Assembly (NCBI GenBank): GCA_016932505.1
Contig: JAFGCT010000035.1
Location: 62,001-126,000 of the forward strand
Direction of reading: 5' to 3'
Source: Candidatus Peregrinibacteria bacterium
GTDB taxonomy: Bacteria; Patescibacteriota; Gracilibacteria; UM-FILTER-43-11
Length of the DNA stretch: 64,000 nt
Under the pieces are notes generated by a model. That model ran no database searches. It saw only the letters and a list, made by a program, of their open reading frames with translations, and was not told the origin of the DNA. Below, piece by piece: positions 9,917 to 19,449 of the stretch. Numbering within the stretch: the first letter of the stretch is position 1; each line of letters opens with the position of its first letter. Both the position numbers and the translations under genes were made by a program.

Positions 9917-9946
9917 TTTCTAATATAGACATTTAATTTATATCCA

Positions 9947-10231
9947 ATGAGCTTAAAAACACCTTCACCATTGGTTGTATTCCAAGTAGAAATAAACGGT
10001 AATGAACAAATGTTAACTGCTGCAAGAACGCTTGCACTTGCAGGAGCTGGACAAATCAATGAAAATGATAGCCGAAATGAGAGATTGGTTTTCTTCGTTA
10101 ATGCAAGACGTAGAAAATTTGTTGATACTGTAATAAGAAAATTCTGTGACAGAAATGATGCCAAAATGAGCGTAAGGGAATTCGACTTCCTTCCATCTTC
10201 AAATTCTGAGCTTAGCGCCGAATCAGCCTGA
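9947..10231 (+). CDS. Uncharacterised 94-residue protein
   Basis: I do not recognise this gene. The protein starts MSLKTPSPLVVFQVEI, has a basic middle (NARRRKFVDTVIRKFC) and ends with a serine/glutamate tail. No signal peptide or membrane segment is visible. It lies 30 bases after the DsbA-like gene and ends two bases before the convergent der gene, and its codon use matches its neighbours, so it is likely a real gene in a two-gene unit. Function unknown. Confidence 0.6.
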   Translation: MSLKTPSPLVVFQVEINGNEQMLTAARTLALAGAGQINENDSRNERLVFFVNARRRKFVDTVIRKFCDRNDAKMSVREFDFLPSSNSELSAESA

Positions 10232-10233
10232 TA

Positions 10234-11667
10234 TTATCTAGGTGGTTTTTCTTTGTACTCCAATATTATAGGTGTGCCAGAGAAATGAAACTTCTCCCTA
10301 ATTCTATTTTCAAGATACCTTTTATATGAAAAATGGAATGCGTTCTTTTTGTTAACAAAGGCAATAAATCGAGGTGGATTTACTTCTGCCTGAGTTATGT
10401 AATACAGTTTAGGTTTTACATTAGTTCTACCTGTTGGACCATGATCTAGAATTAACTGCTCAACAAATGAATTTAACTTTGCTGTGGATATTCTTTTTCT
10501 GCGTTCAGCAATAATCAATTCAATTTGAGCAAATATATGATGAAGATTCTTTTTTGTTACCGCAGATGTGAAAATAACTGGTGACCATGAAAGGAATGGG
10601 AATTTATTCATCAGTTTTCCAATATATAAGTTCCTCAGGTCCTTCTCTGCTTGCCCCTTAAGTTCAGCATCCTTATTCTTTCCATCTTCATCATCTGTTT
10701 CGCTCTTTTTCTTTGCTTCACTCTGGGGAATATCCCATTTGTTTGCCAAAATTATCAACCCTTTACCTGATTTCTGTATATAACTGGAAATCTGTTGATC
10801 TTGATGACTTATTGGTTGGCTTGAATCTAGAACTAAAAGAGCTATATCACACCTTTCTATAGAAGCCATTGACCTTAAGGCGCTAAATTTTTCAATTCCT
10901 AATTGGGTTCTTCCCGGTCTTTTTAATCCAGCCGTATCTATAAAATTATATTTCTTCCCTTTATGAAGAACCAGTGAATCGGTACTATCGCGTGTTGTTC
11001 CCGGTACATCCGATACTATTAGCTTCTCTTTATTTAAAAGAGCATTGATTAGAGAAGTTTTGCCAACATTTGGCTTCCCTACCATTGCTATATTTCTATG
11101 AGATTGTTCCAGTTTTAACTCATGTTCATATTCCGGGTCGTTTTTAGTAAGGAAGTGCTGAAATTTTAATTGTTCTACAATTTGACCAAGCAGCATATCA
11201 ATGCCCGTTCTGTGCATTGCGGACACTTGTATTGGCTCACCGAGACCCAAACTATATAATTCTGCCAGTTCCGTTTGTTCAAGAATGTTATCGCACTTGT
11301 TAGCAACTAAAAAGACTGGCTTCTTCCCAGCTTTTGTTCGTAATAAGTCAGCTGCTTTATAGTCCTCTCCTACAAGTCCCGTTTTACTATCCATTACAAA
11401 TACAATCAAATCTGCTTCTTCAATTGCTACTCTCGCTTGAATTTGCATGTTATCTTCTATGTTGGTATCCCCTTTTCCAAATTCAAGCCCTCCGGTATCA
11501 ACCATGAAAAAATCAAGTGTAGGATGTTCGACTTTGTAAAAAATCCTGTCACGAGTTGTTCCTGATTCTTCTGCAGTTATAGCAATACGGGATCCGGCGA
11601 TCTTATTAAAAAGTGTTGACTTACCTACATTTGGTCTACCCACGATCGTAACGATCGGTGTTTTCAT
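10234..11667 (-). CDS. der: Ribosome-assembly GTPase Der (EngA)
   Basis: Double GTPase needed for 50S subunit maturation. The first G domain has GRPNVGKSTLFN at residue 9, DTGGLEF and NKCD; the second has GKPNVGKTSLIN near residue 197, DTAGLKR and ANKWD. The C-terminal KH-like domain ends with FVNKKNAFHFSYKRYLENRIRE. An acidic-basic insertion (KKKSETDDEDGKNKDAEL) follows the second NKxD motif and makes the protein slightly longer than average at 477 residues. Its 5' side is a repeat-type spacer that separates it from rpsU. Confidence 0.97.
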   Translation of the reverse strand: MKTPIVTIVGRPNVGKSTLFNKIAGSRIAITAEESGTTRDRIFYKVEHPTLDFFMVDTGGLEFGKGDTNIEDNMQIQARVAIEEADLIVFVMDSKTGLVGEDYKAADLLRTKAGKKPVFLVANKCDNILEQTELAELYSLGLGEPIQVSAMHRTGIDMLLGQIVEQLKFQHFLTKNDPEYEHELKLEQSHRNIAMVGKPNVGKTSLINALLNKEKLIVSDVPGTTRDSTDSLVLHKGKKYNFIDTAGLKRPGRTQLGIEKFSALRSMASIERCDIALLVLDSSQPISHQDQQISSYIQKSGKGLIILANKWDIPQSEAKKKSETDDEDGKNKDAELKGQAEKDLRNLYIGKLMNKFPFLSWSPVIFTSAVTKKNLHHIFAQIELIIAERRKRISTAKLNSFVEQLILDHGPTGRTNVKPKLYYITQAEVNPPRFIAFVNKKNAFHFSYKRYLENRIREKFHFSGTPIILEYKEKPPR

Positions 11668-11671
11668 AAAA

Positions 11672-11736
11672 TTCGATTTATGATTTACGTTATGCGATTT
11701 ACGAACTTAATCGTAAATCGTTAATCGTTAATCAGA
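11672..11736. repeat. GATTTACG-type intergenic repeat
   Basis: The space between rpsU and der is made of variants of GATTTATGATTTACG followed by their inverted forms (CGTAAATCGTTAATCGTTAATC). GATTTACG and CGTAAATC are exact inverted partners. On the minus-strand transcript this could fold as a hairpin between rpsU and der. Confidence 0.6.
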
Positions 11737-11737
11737 A

Positions 11738-11947
11738 TTAGGAGCTATAGAATTGTTCTTTTGCACGTTTCGAACGATAAAAATCGCGTTTTACTGCGGC
11801 AAGTCTGGTATATCGCTTTCTTTTTGGTTGTTCGTGATAACGATGCTGTTTAGCATTCATTAAAACCCGACTGCGCTGTACAACTTTTTTAAAACGACTA
11901 ATAAGACGTTCATTGGACTCATTTTGCTTTTTTATGGCGTAAATCAT
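11738..11947 (-). CDS. rpsU: Small ribosomal subunit protein bS21
   Basis: The 69-residue, strongly basic protein has the bS21 pattern: NESNERLISRFKKVVQRSRVL at residues 9-29 followed by a Lys/Arg tail with RKRYTRLAAVKRDFYRSKR. bS21 binds late to the 30S platform near the anti-Shine-Dalgarno region. A GAGCAA/AGGAGCAAT stretch precedes the ATG on the minus strand, a usable ribosome-binding site. It may be cotranscribed with der. Confidence 0.85.
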   Translation of the reverse strand: MIYAIKKQNESNERLISRFKKVVQRSRVLMNAKQHRYHEQPKRKRYTRLAAVKRDFYRSKRAKEQFYSS

Positions 11948-12163
11948 TGATTGCTCCTTTTAGGTTTATTAATTAAGCTAATTATTTATATAGTAATTGT
12001 CCGATAAAAGCAAACTTTTTTATAGTAATGCGAAATGATAACAATGAACTAAGTCTATTCTCAATCTTTACTTCTTATTCTTTAGTCTTTAGTTCTTAAT
12101 TCTTTTATTGGATTTCATGTTATGTTAAAATGCTTAAGAACTTACAAATTAACATTAAAAACT

Positions 12164-12466
12164 ATGGGTTTTATGGATCAGGCCAAAGATATGTACAAGC
12201 TACAAAAACAGGCTAAACAAATTAAAAAGGAATTAAAAAACATTCACGTTGAAGCCGAAAGTGATGGGGTCACTGTTATTTGCGATGGTGAGCAGCAATT
12301 TATTGAATGCAAAATCGCAGACGCAATTCTTGGCGATTCAAAAAGAATCGAGAAGGGATTTGTTGAGGCGGCTAATAAAGCAGTAAAAAAATCACAGACT
12401 ATTGGAGCTGAAAAAATGAAGGATATAATGGGTGGATTTGGAGGGATGTTCGGAGGAGGTCAATAA
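12164..12466 (+). CDS. ebfC: YbaB/EbfC-family nucleoid-associated protein
   Basis: Small dimeric DNA-binding protein usually found near recR and dnaX; here it is a few kilobases from dnaX. The helical start MDQAKDMYKLQKQAKQIKKE and the strand-turn pattern DGVTVICDGEQQFIECKI are characteristic, as is the glycine-rich tail MGGFGGMFGGGQ. I chose ATG at 12164; ATG at 12173 is equally plausible, and the open frame that extends to 12122 adds a family-atypical stretch. Length about 100 is normal. Confidence 0.85.
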   Translation: MGFMDQAKDMYKLQKQAKQIKKELKNIHVEAESDGVTVICDGEQQFIECKIADAILGDSKRIEKGFVEAANKAVKKSQTIGAEKMKDIMGGFGGMFGGGQ

Positions 12467-12480
12467 TTTTTAATCAGTAC

Positions 12481-12510
12481 TGTAGTAACGCGAGATCTCG
12501 CGTTACTACA
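12481..12510. repeat. Perfect 30-bp palindrome (GTAG...CTAC family)
   Basis: TGTAGTAACGCGAGA at 12481-12495 is immediately followed by its exact reverse complement. It lies between ebfC and mltG and is far more GC-rich than the surrounding spacer. Ends resemble the palindromes at 25961 and 56096. It may act as a hairpin in RNA but lacks a T-run for a classical terminator. Confidence 0.85.
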
Positions 12511-12521
12511 AACCATTATAT

Positions 12522-13514
12522 ATGAGAAAATTTTTGTACCTTCTGGTAGTCATAGTTATTGCATTCATTTTTTTCGGATACAGTTATTATTCTGGGGCGA
12601 TTTCATATTCAAAAAATCCTATAAGTGAAGATAGAATTGTTATTACTATTGATAAAGGTCAGTCCGCAGATAGTGTTGCCCAAATGCTAGCCGATAAGGA
12701 ATTAATAAAAAGCAGTTATGTATTCAAGCTTTACCTAAAGCAAAAAGGTTTAGCATCTGATATTAAAGCAGGTAGGATAGTATTATTGGAAAATTACAAA
12801 TTACCTGAAATCATTGATGCTCTTGTAAAAGGCGGAACATCCGAAGTTCCCATTACCTTGCTAGAGGGTTGGACAATTGCTCAAATTGGTCAGTATTTGG
12901 AAGATGCAAATTTTACAACCGCTGAGGAATTTATTGAATGCACTAAAACTTGTGAATTTGATTTCGATTTTATCCCTGAAGATTATTTGGAAGGTTATCT
13001 TTATCCTGATACATACTTTGTTGAATCAGCGAATTTTTCCAGCGAGGGTTTAATATCCCGTATGATTAGCACATTTGAAAATAAACTAGATGATGAAGAC
13101 TGGGAAGCAATTAGTAAATCCGAAAAAAGCCTTGAAGAGATTATAATCATGGCCTCAATTGTTGAACGTGAAGAACGCAGTTCTTCGGAAAGAGCAACGG
13201 TTGCCGGTATTTTGTGGAATAGATTCGATGCAGGTATTGGACTCGGTGCTGACGCTACAGTTTTATATGCACTTGGCAGAACAAAAGGAGGTCTTACCTA
13301 CCAAGATTTACAAGTAAATTCTCCATATAATACCCGTAAATACCGTGGCCTTCCGCCAACTCCTATTTGTAATCCTAGTATATCCAGCATACGTGCTGCA
13401 CTTTACCCTAAAAAAACAAACTACTGGTATTACTTACACGATAGTGATGGCGGTGTACATTATGCCGAAACATTAGATGGGCATAACGCTAATAAAGCGA
13501 TGTATATTAATTGA
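12522..13514 (+). CDS. mltG: Endolytic murein transglycosylase MltG
   Basis: Inner-membrane lytic transglycosylase that cuts nascent glycan strands and sets their length. One N-terminal membrane segment (FLYLLVVIVIAFIFFGY) is followed by a LysM-like region and the YceG domain: EGWTIAQIGQYLE, LEGYLYPDTYFV and MASIVEREERSSSERATVAG, where the Glu after SIV is the known catalytic residue. LGADATVLYALG, YNTRKYRGLPPTPICNP and the C-terminal YYLHDSDGGVHYAET are also family hallmarks. Length 330 is standard. Confidence 0.96.
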   Translation: MRKFLYLLVVIVIAFIFFGYSYYSGAISYSKNPISEDRIVITIDKGQSADSVAQMLADKELIKSSYVFKLYLKQKGLASDIKAGRIVLLENYKLPEIIDALVKGGTSEVPITLLEGWTIAQIGQYLEDANFTTAEEFIECTKTCEFDFDFIPEDYLEGYLYPDTYFVESANFSSEGLISRMISTFENKLDDEDWEAISKSEKSLEEIIIMASIVEREERSSSERATVAGILWNRFDAGIGLGADATVLYALGRTKGGLTYQDLQVNSPYNTRKYRGLPPTPICNPSISSIRAALYPKKTNYWYYLHDSDGGVHYAETLDGHNANKAMYIN

Positions 13515-13523
13515 TTTTAGTTA

Positions 13524-13691
13524 TCAATGAATAGTAGTGTCATCGTCTTTTCCAGATAGTAAAAAATCTAATTCAGCCATAACTCCAGCTACTGTTAAAT
13601 TTACCTGTTGTGAAAATTCAAGAGATTCTTTTAGAATTCTTAATTCTTCTTCTTTATCTATTTCACTTTCAGGCTTATCTTCTTTGCCCAT
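13524..13691 (-). CDS. Small acidic protein, 55 residues
   Basis: A short open frame from ATG at 13689-13691 to TGA at 13524-13526 encodes an acidic protein beginning MGKEDKPESEIDKEEELRI and containing QQVNLTVAGVMAELDFLLSG. The amino-acid pattern (amphipathic helix, no rare residues) and the exact fit in the gap between mltG and the next minus-strand gene make it likely real. It probably follows the 13727 gene in one transcript. I do not recognise a family. Confidence 0.55.
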   Translation of the reverse strand: MGKEDKPESEIDKEEELRILKESLEFSQQVNLTVAGVMAELDFLLSGKDDDTTIH

Positions 13692-13726
13692 TCTATTGTT
13701 GTTTGGTAATTAAATATGTGCATTTT

Positions 13727-14161
13727 CTATTCTGTCGCAAGCGAACCATCAATATCGTTTTCAAAATCACTTCCCCAATTGCCATATTCATTAAAATTAT
13801 CTGTAATTTTTTCAACTGCCATTTTAGCTATTTTAGGCAAAAGGATTTGATTAATTAATTCTCTACCATCGGTAATTCTACCACAGATACTTATAGCAAA
13901 TTCAGTTTCAATAGCGGTATTCACATCTAATTCAGAATTTCCTTCTACTTGTGCAGTGATTTTCTCAATATACCGTACGGTTTTCTCTTTTATCCAAACT
14001 GCAATCTTAGCTCGCGATAATTTAAGTATTTTTAATGCGCTTAAATGTTCAGTAACAAAAAAATCCAGAGATCTTCTTGAACAAATCGAACCACTTAATT
14101 GCTTTATTATTTCCTCATTTATTTCTGTTAAATTGAAATTTGGAGGTAGCTTTTCTGACAT
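13727..14161 (-). CDS. Uncharacterised 144-residue protein
   Basis: Unrecognised. I place the start at ATG 14159-14161 (MSEKLPPNFNLTEINEEII); the open frame runs 19 codons further upstream, but that part is Cys-rich and unlike the rest. The protein looks soluble and mostly helical, with AKIAVWIKEKTVRYIEKITAQVEG in the middle. It is probably cotranscribed with the small gene at 13524. Function unknown. Confidence 0.6.
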   Translation of the reverse strand: MSEKLPPNFNLTEINEEIIKQLSGSICSRRSLDFFVTEHLSALKILKLSRAKIAVWIKEKTVRYIEKITAQVEGNSELDVNTAIETEFAISICGRITDGRELINQILLPKIAKMAVEKITDNFNEYGNWGSDFENDIDGSLATE

Positions 14162-14257
14162 TACGAATAAATTAACTATATAAGAAAGTAAGGTATTACA
14201 TAAATTGCAATACGTCAAATAATATATAATTTATATTTGCTAATTCAATCAGAAAAA

Positions 14258-16303
14258 TTACTGAGTATAAGTTATTGTAATACTTACACTTGAAGTCTGT
14301 ACTCCGTCCATTTCACCTTTTACAGTGAATGTATTTTCACCCGGGTTAAGAGTAACTGTTTTTCTCCACTGTTCACTGCCTGGAATATAGTCAGTAAGTT
14401 TTTCTCCATTAACATAAACTTTGTCAGTCCATTTGCCAACGTCGCCACCAAGTACAACTTCGTTTAGTGATGTTGTGTATGAAGCTGATGAAGAAGGCAT
14501 AGTAATTGTTGGTGCCGCAGCCGAACCGCTTTCTACATCAATTGTAATAGAAGCACTACCAAGTACCTTACCGCTTTCATCATAAGCTTTTACTACATAC
14601 TCATTCTTTTCACCGATTGTCAGATTTTTAAAACTTGCCTTTGCAGAGTAACGGAATGTTGAATCCCCTGCCTCGTATAGGCTTAGTTTATAATCATTAA
14701 CTTCAACAGTTTCAGTTCCTGCAGGAACAGTACCTTTTATATCAAATTCTGTTTCAGATGTTGTAAAACTCTCTCCTCCGTTAGGTTCGGTTATTGTTAC
14801 GCCACCAGTAGAAGTAGCTACTGGCACAGGAGTTTCTGTTGCTGATGTTACACTTGAATCATCTTCTTCTGTTACTTCTTCATCTCCCCCCGCTTCATCT
14901 ACTGTATCTTGTTCGAGAACAAGTATAATTTTTGCGCTTTCGCTTTTATTTCCGGCTTTATCTTCGGCAATAACTTCGTATTCATTTTCCCCTACCTCTA
15001 GATTTCCGTAAGCGGTTTTTGCGTAATAAGAAAATTCTTTGCTTCCCGGTACATATTTACTTAATCGATAATCATTTACTATAACAACGTATGTATCACC
15101 GCTTACAGTACCCTCAATCATCTGCTCAACATCATCAATTGTCACCGTTTCGTCATTAGCTCCCGGATTTGTAATAACCGGAACAGCAGGCGGAGTTTTG
15201 TCATAAGTAATTATGAATGAGTCGAGCTGAACTTTTGCACCTGAAAGATCTTCAGCTTCTACTTTCAATTTGTTCTCACCTTCAGTCACTAAAGTAAGTT
15301 TACTAATTTTCCACTTATTTTTTTCAAGCAAGCTCGCCTTTTTGCCATCAATATAAACAGCTTGAACTTTTTCTGAATCGTAAACTCCTTCTATTGAAAT
15401 TTCTGATGATGATGTTGCACTATTTGAGGAAGGCTTGGTAATTGAAACCATTCTATCTGGATTTATCGATGTCTCTTCATCTGTACTTGCCTGTTCTGTT
15501 TCATTGTCTTCATCTGTAGTTTCTGTCTCATCTGTTTCAGCATCCTCATTATCAGACTCCTCAAATGCATTTATTGCACCATCTTTCTTAGTATTCCATC
15601 TATACCACTCTGAACTTTTAAATGATTCACTTAATGCAAAAATTAAGTCAGGTTCTGTGCCCTCATTTATACTGGCTATCGTATCAGAATCAATTACAAG
15701 CTGTTGCCCTACACCTACATTAATAGTTTTTATAATTTCATCTTCAAATTTAACACTAACCTGAGCAGTTCCATCCAATACATATACAGTACCGGGAGCT
15801 TCAACCGCTATATCACCGCCTTTAGTGTCAACAGCTATTAAATCAGTTGAAATTGTAAATCTTGAGTCGGGATGAAAAATTCTTTCTATCTGAGACCATA
15901 TCTGACCATTAACAAGTGACACCTCTATAACATTTGCATCATTCTTTTTACTAAGCTGAACAAGATCAATTTGAGTGTTGTTATCTAAACGAACAATGCT
16001 TTTGTCTGTAAAAGTAAGTGACACCCTTCCATCTGAACCTGTTTTTAATTTTTCACCTTTATATAGGTAGATATTATCAGGCGCATTATCCCAATCTCCA
16101 TTACCAACTGTCATCGCCTTTGCGCTACCATTTTCAATACTCAAGAAAACTTTTTCACTGAAAGTTGTTCTGTTGTCGTCAATAAAAACCTGATTAAGCG
16201 TTCTCCATCCAAAAAATATTATCGCAATAATAATAATTATAATGAAAAATGGCATGAAGTAATCGCGAGTGCGCTTTCTTGGTGCTCTATTTTGATAATA
16301 CAT
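14258..16303 (-). CDS. Membrane-anchored surface protein with FecR domain and Ig-like repeats
   Basis: A 681-residue envelope protein. I start at ATG 16301-16303 (MYYQNRAPRKRTRDYF); a cytoplasmic basic stretch precedes one membrane helix (FMPFFIIIIIIAIIFFGW), leaving the rest outside. The first external domain is FecR-like: IYLYKGEKLKTGSDGRVSL and the following RLDNNTQIDLVQL. An acidic Glu/Thr/Asp linker follows, then about four Ig-like modules that share the pattern ITxPxxxx...VEVNDYKLSLYEAG...NEYxVxAxD. The role may be cell-surface structure or signalling; the family does not fix it. The upstream open frame overlaps a GCATTTT-type repeat, another reason to prefer the internal start. Confidence 0.8.
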   Translation of the reverse strand: MYYQNRAPRKRTRDYFMPFFIIIIIIAIIFFGWRTLNQVFIDDNRTTFSEKVFLSIENGSAKAMTVGNGDWDNAPDNIYLYKGEKLKTGSDGRVSLTFTDKSIVRLDNNTQIDLVQLSKKNDANVIEVSLVNGQIWSQIERIFHPDSRFTISTDLIAVDTKGGDIAVEAPGTVYVLDGTAQVSVKFEDEIIKTINVGVGQQLVIDSDTIASINEGTEPDLIFALSESFKSSEWYRWNTKKDGAINAFEESDNEDAETDETETTDEDNETEQASTDEETSINPDRMVSITKPSSNSATSSSEISIEGVYDSEKVQAVYIDGKKASLLEKNKWKISKLTLVTEGENKLKVEAEDLSGAKVQLDSFIITYDKTPPAVPVITNPGANDETVTIDDVEQMIEGTVSGDTYVVIVNDYRLSKYVPGSKEFSYYAKTAYGNLEVGENEYEVIAEDKAGNKSESAKIILVLEQDTVDEAGGDEEVTEEDDSSVTSATETPVPVATSTGGVTITEPNGGESFTTSETEFDIKGTVPAGTETVEVNDYKLSLYEAGDSTFRYSAKASFKNLTIGEKNEYVVKAYDESGKVLGSASITIDVESGSAAAPTITMPSSSASYTTSLNEVVLGGDVGKWTDKVYVNGEKLTDYIPGSEQWRKTVTLNPGENTFTVKGEMDGVQTSSVSITITYTQ

Positions 16304-16607
16304 AATATTTTTTTTAGCATTTAAAATTTCGCATTTTGCATTAACCGATTTTAGCCCACAAATGTTACTAGAGAGGTAGGATTTTGTCAAACAAGGTTGT
16401 TCGTTCTTAATTAATTTTTTTGCTTATTCAACAAGTGGTAAAGATATTTATTTGCTAATAAAGAAAATTAATTTAGTATTAAAAAATGAAAGAAAAGTCT
16501 TCCGATTTAGTATTAATGTTTATATTGTAATTAAAGATTCTAATTTATTGTTTGGAATTTTATAAAGTTGTAGTATCTTTATTCCGCTATATAAATAAAA
16601 AAAATTA
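16304..16607. other. Divergent intergenic region upstream of secA
   Basis: About 300 bases separate the FecR-type gene and secA. The left part holds an AATTTCGCATTTTGCATT repeat, the right part a candidate secA promoter. I see no further gene. Confidence 0.5.
16548..16576 (+). promoter_or_regulatory. Candidate sigma-70-type promoter of secA
   Basis: TTGTTT at 16548-16553 and TAGTAT at 16571-16576 are separated by 17 bases, and transcription would start about 25 bases before the secA ATG. Confidence 0.4.
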
Positions 16608-19244
16608 ATGTTACAGAAATTATCGAAGCTTATCTTCGGAGATTATAATGAAAAAGAGCTAAAGAAGAAGGAACCAATAGTAGCACAAATCAATGAAAAG
16701 GAGTTGGAGTATCAGTCATTATCGGACGAAGAATTAAAAGCTAAAACACCGGAATTTATAAAACGAATAGAAGATGGGGGAAGTACTGACGACCTTCTTG
16801 TTGAAGCCTTCGCTGTTGTAAAAAATGCGTGTAGGCGCTTAAATGGAACCAAATTCACTTTGGGAAAAGACGAAAAAGAATGGAATATGATTCCTTATGA
16901 CTGTCAGCTTCTCGCAGGCATAATGCTTCATGAAGGAAAAATTGCGGAAATGAAAACGGGTGAAGGTAAAACCTTGGTCGCCACTTTACCTATGTATTTG
17001 AACGCTCTTGCAAAAAAAGGGGCACATCTTGTAACTGTAAATGATTATCTTGCTCAGCGTGATGCTGAATGGATGAGCGTTGTTTATAAATACCTTGGTC
17101 TTTCCGTTGGTGTAATTATACATGGGCTTTCTCAGGAAGAAAGAAGAGAGGCATATAACGCGGATATTACATATGGAACCAATAATGAATTCGGCTTTGA
17201 TTATCTAAGGGATAACATGGCAAGTTCGCTGGAATTACGCGTACAAAGAGATTATTACTACTCAATTGTAGATGAGGTGGATTCCATTTTAATTGATGAA
17301 GCAAGAACTCCTCTCATTATTTCGGCACCTGCAGAAGAATCCACTCAAAAGTATTATCAGTATTCTCAATTAATAAGACAGCTAAAAAATGAAGAAGATT
17401 ATGTTATAGACGAGAAACAAAGAGCTGTAACTTTAACCGAGGAAGGTATTGCAAGAATGGAGAAAATGCTTGGTGTTGATAATATATATACGGATGCCGG
17501 ATTTATGGAAGTTCATCATATTGAACAGGCATTAAAAGCTCATGCTATTTTTCAAAAAGATACAGATTACATAGTTAAAGATGACGAGATTGTTATTGTT
17601 GATGAATTTACCGGACGTCTGATGCCGGGAAGACGCTATAGCGATGGTTTACATCAAGCGATAGAGGCAAAAGAAAATGTTGAAGTAAAACGCGAAAGTC
17701 GAACTCTGGCTACAATTACTTTTCAGAATTATTTCCGTCTATACGAAAAACTTGCAGGTATGACAGGTACTGCGAAAACCGAGGAAGAAGAATTTTATAA
17801 GATTTACGGTCTTGAAACTATTGTTATTCCAACTAACAGACCCATAGCCCGCGAAGATCTATCCGACCAGATATTTAAAAATACCCGTGGTAAATGGCAA
17901 GCCGTTGTTAATGCAATTAAGGAATATAACGAAAAAGGACAGCCCGTTTTAGTTGGTACTATTTCTGTTGAAACTTCGGAAATGCTTTCCAAAATGCTTA
18001 AGCTGAGTGGTATTAAACATGAAGTGCTAAATGCAAAACAGCACGAGCGTGAAGCTGAAATTGTAGCTCTTGCCGGTCAAAAAGATGCAGTTACTATTGC
18101 AACAAATATGGCAGGTCGTGGTACGGATATTAAACTTGGCGAAGGAGTTAAAGAACTTGGTGGACTTGCAATAATCGGTACAGAAAGACACGATTCCAGA
18201 CGTATAGATAATCAGCTTAGAGGTCGTTCCGGAAGACAAGGTGACCCAGGTGCAAGTCGTTTTTATATTTCAATGGATGACGAACTAATGCGTTTATTCG
18301 GTTCGGACAAAATTAAGTCTATGATGGATAGACTTGGTTTGCCAGAAGATATGCCTATTGAGAATATGATAATTTCACGTTCAATTGAGTCGGCTCAAAA
18401 AAGAGTGGAAGGAAATAACTTTGATATTCGTAAGCATTTGCTTGAATACGATGATGTTATGAACAAGCATCGAGAAATAATATATGCAAGACGCCTAAAA
18501 ATTCTTAAAAATAACGATTTAAAAGAAGATGTTATTAAATTAATGTCCGAGGAAGCTAAAAACATCACACTTTTTCACACTTCATCTGTTAATCGTGAAG
18601 ACTGGGATTTTAATGCAATCGCTGAAGCTATTAATGCTATTTTACCGCACCAGACTAAAAAGTTTGATTCAGCTGATATTGAAAAACTTGATAAGACCGA
18701 GGATATTATCGAAAACCTTACAAATATTCTTCATAATGAATATAGAATCAAAGAAGAATCTCTTCCTGATCCAAAAATGTTACGAGATGTAGAAAAACGT
18801 GTTTATCTTCATATTATCGATTCTCTATGGATGGAACATATTGATTCCATGACTCAATTGCGTGAAACAGTTTCTCTTCGTGGTTATGGTCAACGCAATC
18901 CTTTAATGGAATATAAGCAGGAAGCTTTCCAGATGCTAAAAAAACTATTGGATGCCGTCCAGCACAACACAATCAATACCTTATTCAAAGTTCAGATAAA
19001 TGTTGAGGCTCCTTCATCGGCGCAGGATAAAGTGATTGCTCCAAAAAATATTCGGACAAATCAAGACGCAATTGAAGGAAACATTTCCGGTCCTAAATTC
19101 CGTGCGCGTCCTGCATCCGCAGAAGCCGCAGTTGCAAGCAGAATATCCGTAAGCTCCCCTACTCCACGTAATATGCCAACAGTTGGTCGTAACGACCCAT
19201 GCCCTTGTGGAAGTGGGAAGAAGTATAAAAAGTGTTGTGGATAA
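16608..19244 (+). CDS. secA: Preprotein translocase ATPase SecA
   Basis: Motor of the Sec export channel. Walker A EMKTGEGKTLVATLP lies near residue 105, the DEAD-like box VDEVDSILIDEARTP near residue 222, the second ATPase half has TNMAGRGTDIKLGEG and QLRGRSGRQGDPG. The preprotein-crosslinking and helical wing/scaffold regions follow. The C-terminus has a linker and the zinc-binding SEC-C tail NDPCPCGSGKKYKKCCG, which binds SecB or phospholipid in other bacteria. Length 878 is normal. secE lies in this window at 32.5 kb. Confidence 0.98.
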   Translation: MLQKLSKLIFGDYNEKELKKKEPIVAQINEKELEYQSLSDEELKAKTPEFIKRIEDGGSTDDLLVEAFAVVKNACRRLNGTKFTLGKDEKEWNMIPYDCQLLAGIMLHEGKIAEMKTGEGKTLVATLPMYLNALAKKGAHLVTVNDYLAQRDAEWMSVVYKYLGLSVGVIIHGLSQEERREAYNADITYGTNNEFGFDYLRDNMASSLELRVQRDYYYSIVDEVDSILIDEARTPLIISAPAEESTQKYYQYSQLIRQLKNEEDYVIDEKQRAVTLTEEGIARMEKMLGVDNIYTDAGFMEVHHIEQALKAHAIFQKDTDYIVKDDEIVIVDEFTGRLMPGRRYSDGLHQAIEAKENVEVKRESRTLATITFQNYFRLYEKLAGMTGTAKTEEEEFYKIYGLETIVIPTNRPIAREDLSDQIFKNTRGKWQAVVNAIKEYNEKGQPVLVGTISVETSEMLSKMLKLSGIKHEVLNAKQHEREAEIVALAGQKDAVTIATNMAGRGTDIKLGEGVKELGGLAIIGTERHDSRRIDNQLRGRSGRQGDPGASRFYISMDDELMRLFGSDKIKSMMDRLGLPEDMPIENMIISRSIESAQKRVEGNNFDIRKHLLEYDDVMNKHREIIYARRLKILKNNDLKEDVIKLMSEEAKNITLFHTSSVNREDWDFNAIAEAINAILPHQTKKFDSADIEKLDKTEDIIENLTNILHNEYRIKEESLPDPKMLRDVEKRVYLHIIDSLWMEHIDSMTQLRETVSLRGYGQRNPLMEYKQEAFQMLKKLLDAVQHNTINTLFKVQINVEAPSSAQDKVIAPKNIRTNQDAIEGNISGPKFRARPASAEAAVASRISVSSPTPRNMPTVGRNDPCPCGSGKKYKKCCG

Positions 19245-19269
19245 GTAACGTTTAACTCGTTTTTGGCGG

Positions 19270-19320
19270 AATGTTTATTACCGATAACATTATTTTTCTT
19301 GTTATTAATCGATAAACATT
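19270..19320. other. Large imperfect hairpin after secA
   Basis: AATGTTTAT at 19270-19278 pairs with ATAAACATT at 19312-19320, and inside it GATAAC pairs with GTTAT. The loop is T-rich. It may end or stabilise the secA transcript. Confidence 0.45.
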
Positions 19321-19362
19321 GCAGACAAAAATGAGTTGTAGGTAATATTTTTAAACATGCGA

Positions 19363-19397
19363 AAAAGCCCCAACACAAGAAAGTCGGGGCGAATTTT
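19363..19397. terminator. Possible bidirectional terminator
   Basis: GCCCC at 19367-19371 pairs with GGGGC at 19386-19390, flanked by A-rich and T-rich sequence on either side. It lies between the convergent secA and 19450 genes and could serve both. The stem is short. Confidence 0.4.
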
Positions 19398-19449
19398 CTA
19401 GAGATAGAAATCACATCAGAACGATGGATTATCTCATTAAATGAATCAT

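Noticed and set aside
13610-13858. Open frame of 82 residues on the plus strand
   Set aside because: Hydrophobic, codon-poor shadow of the minus-strand genes at 13524 and 13727.
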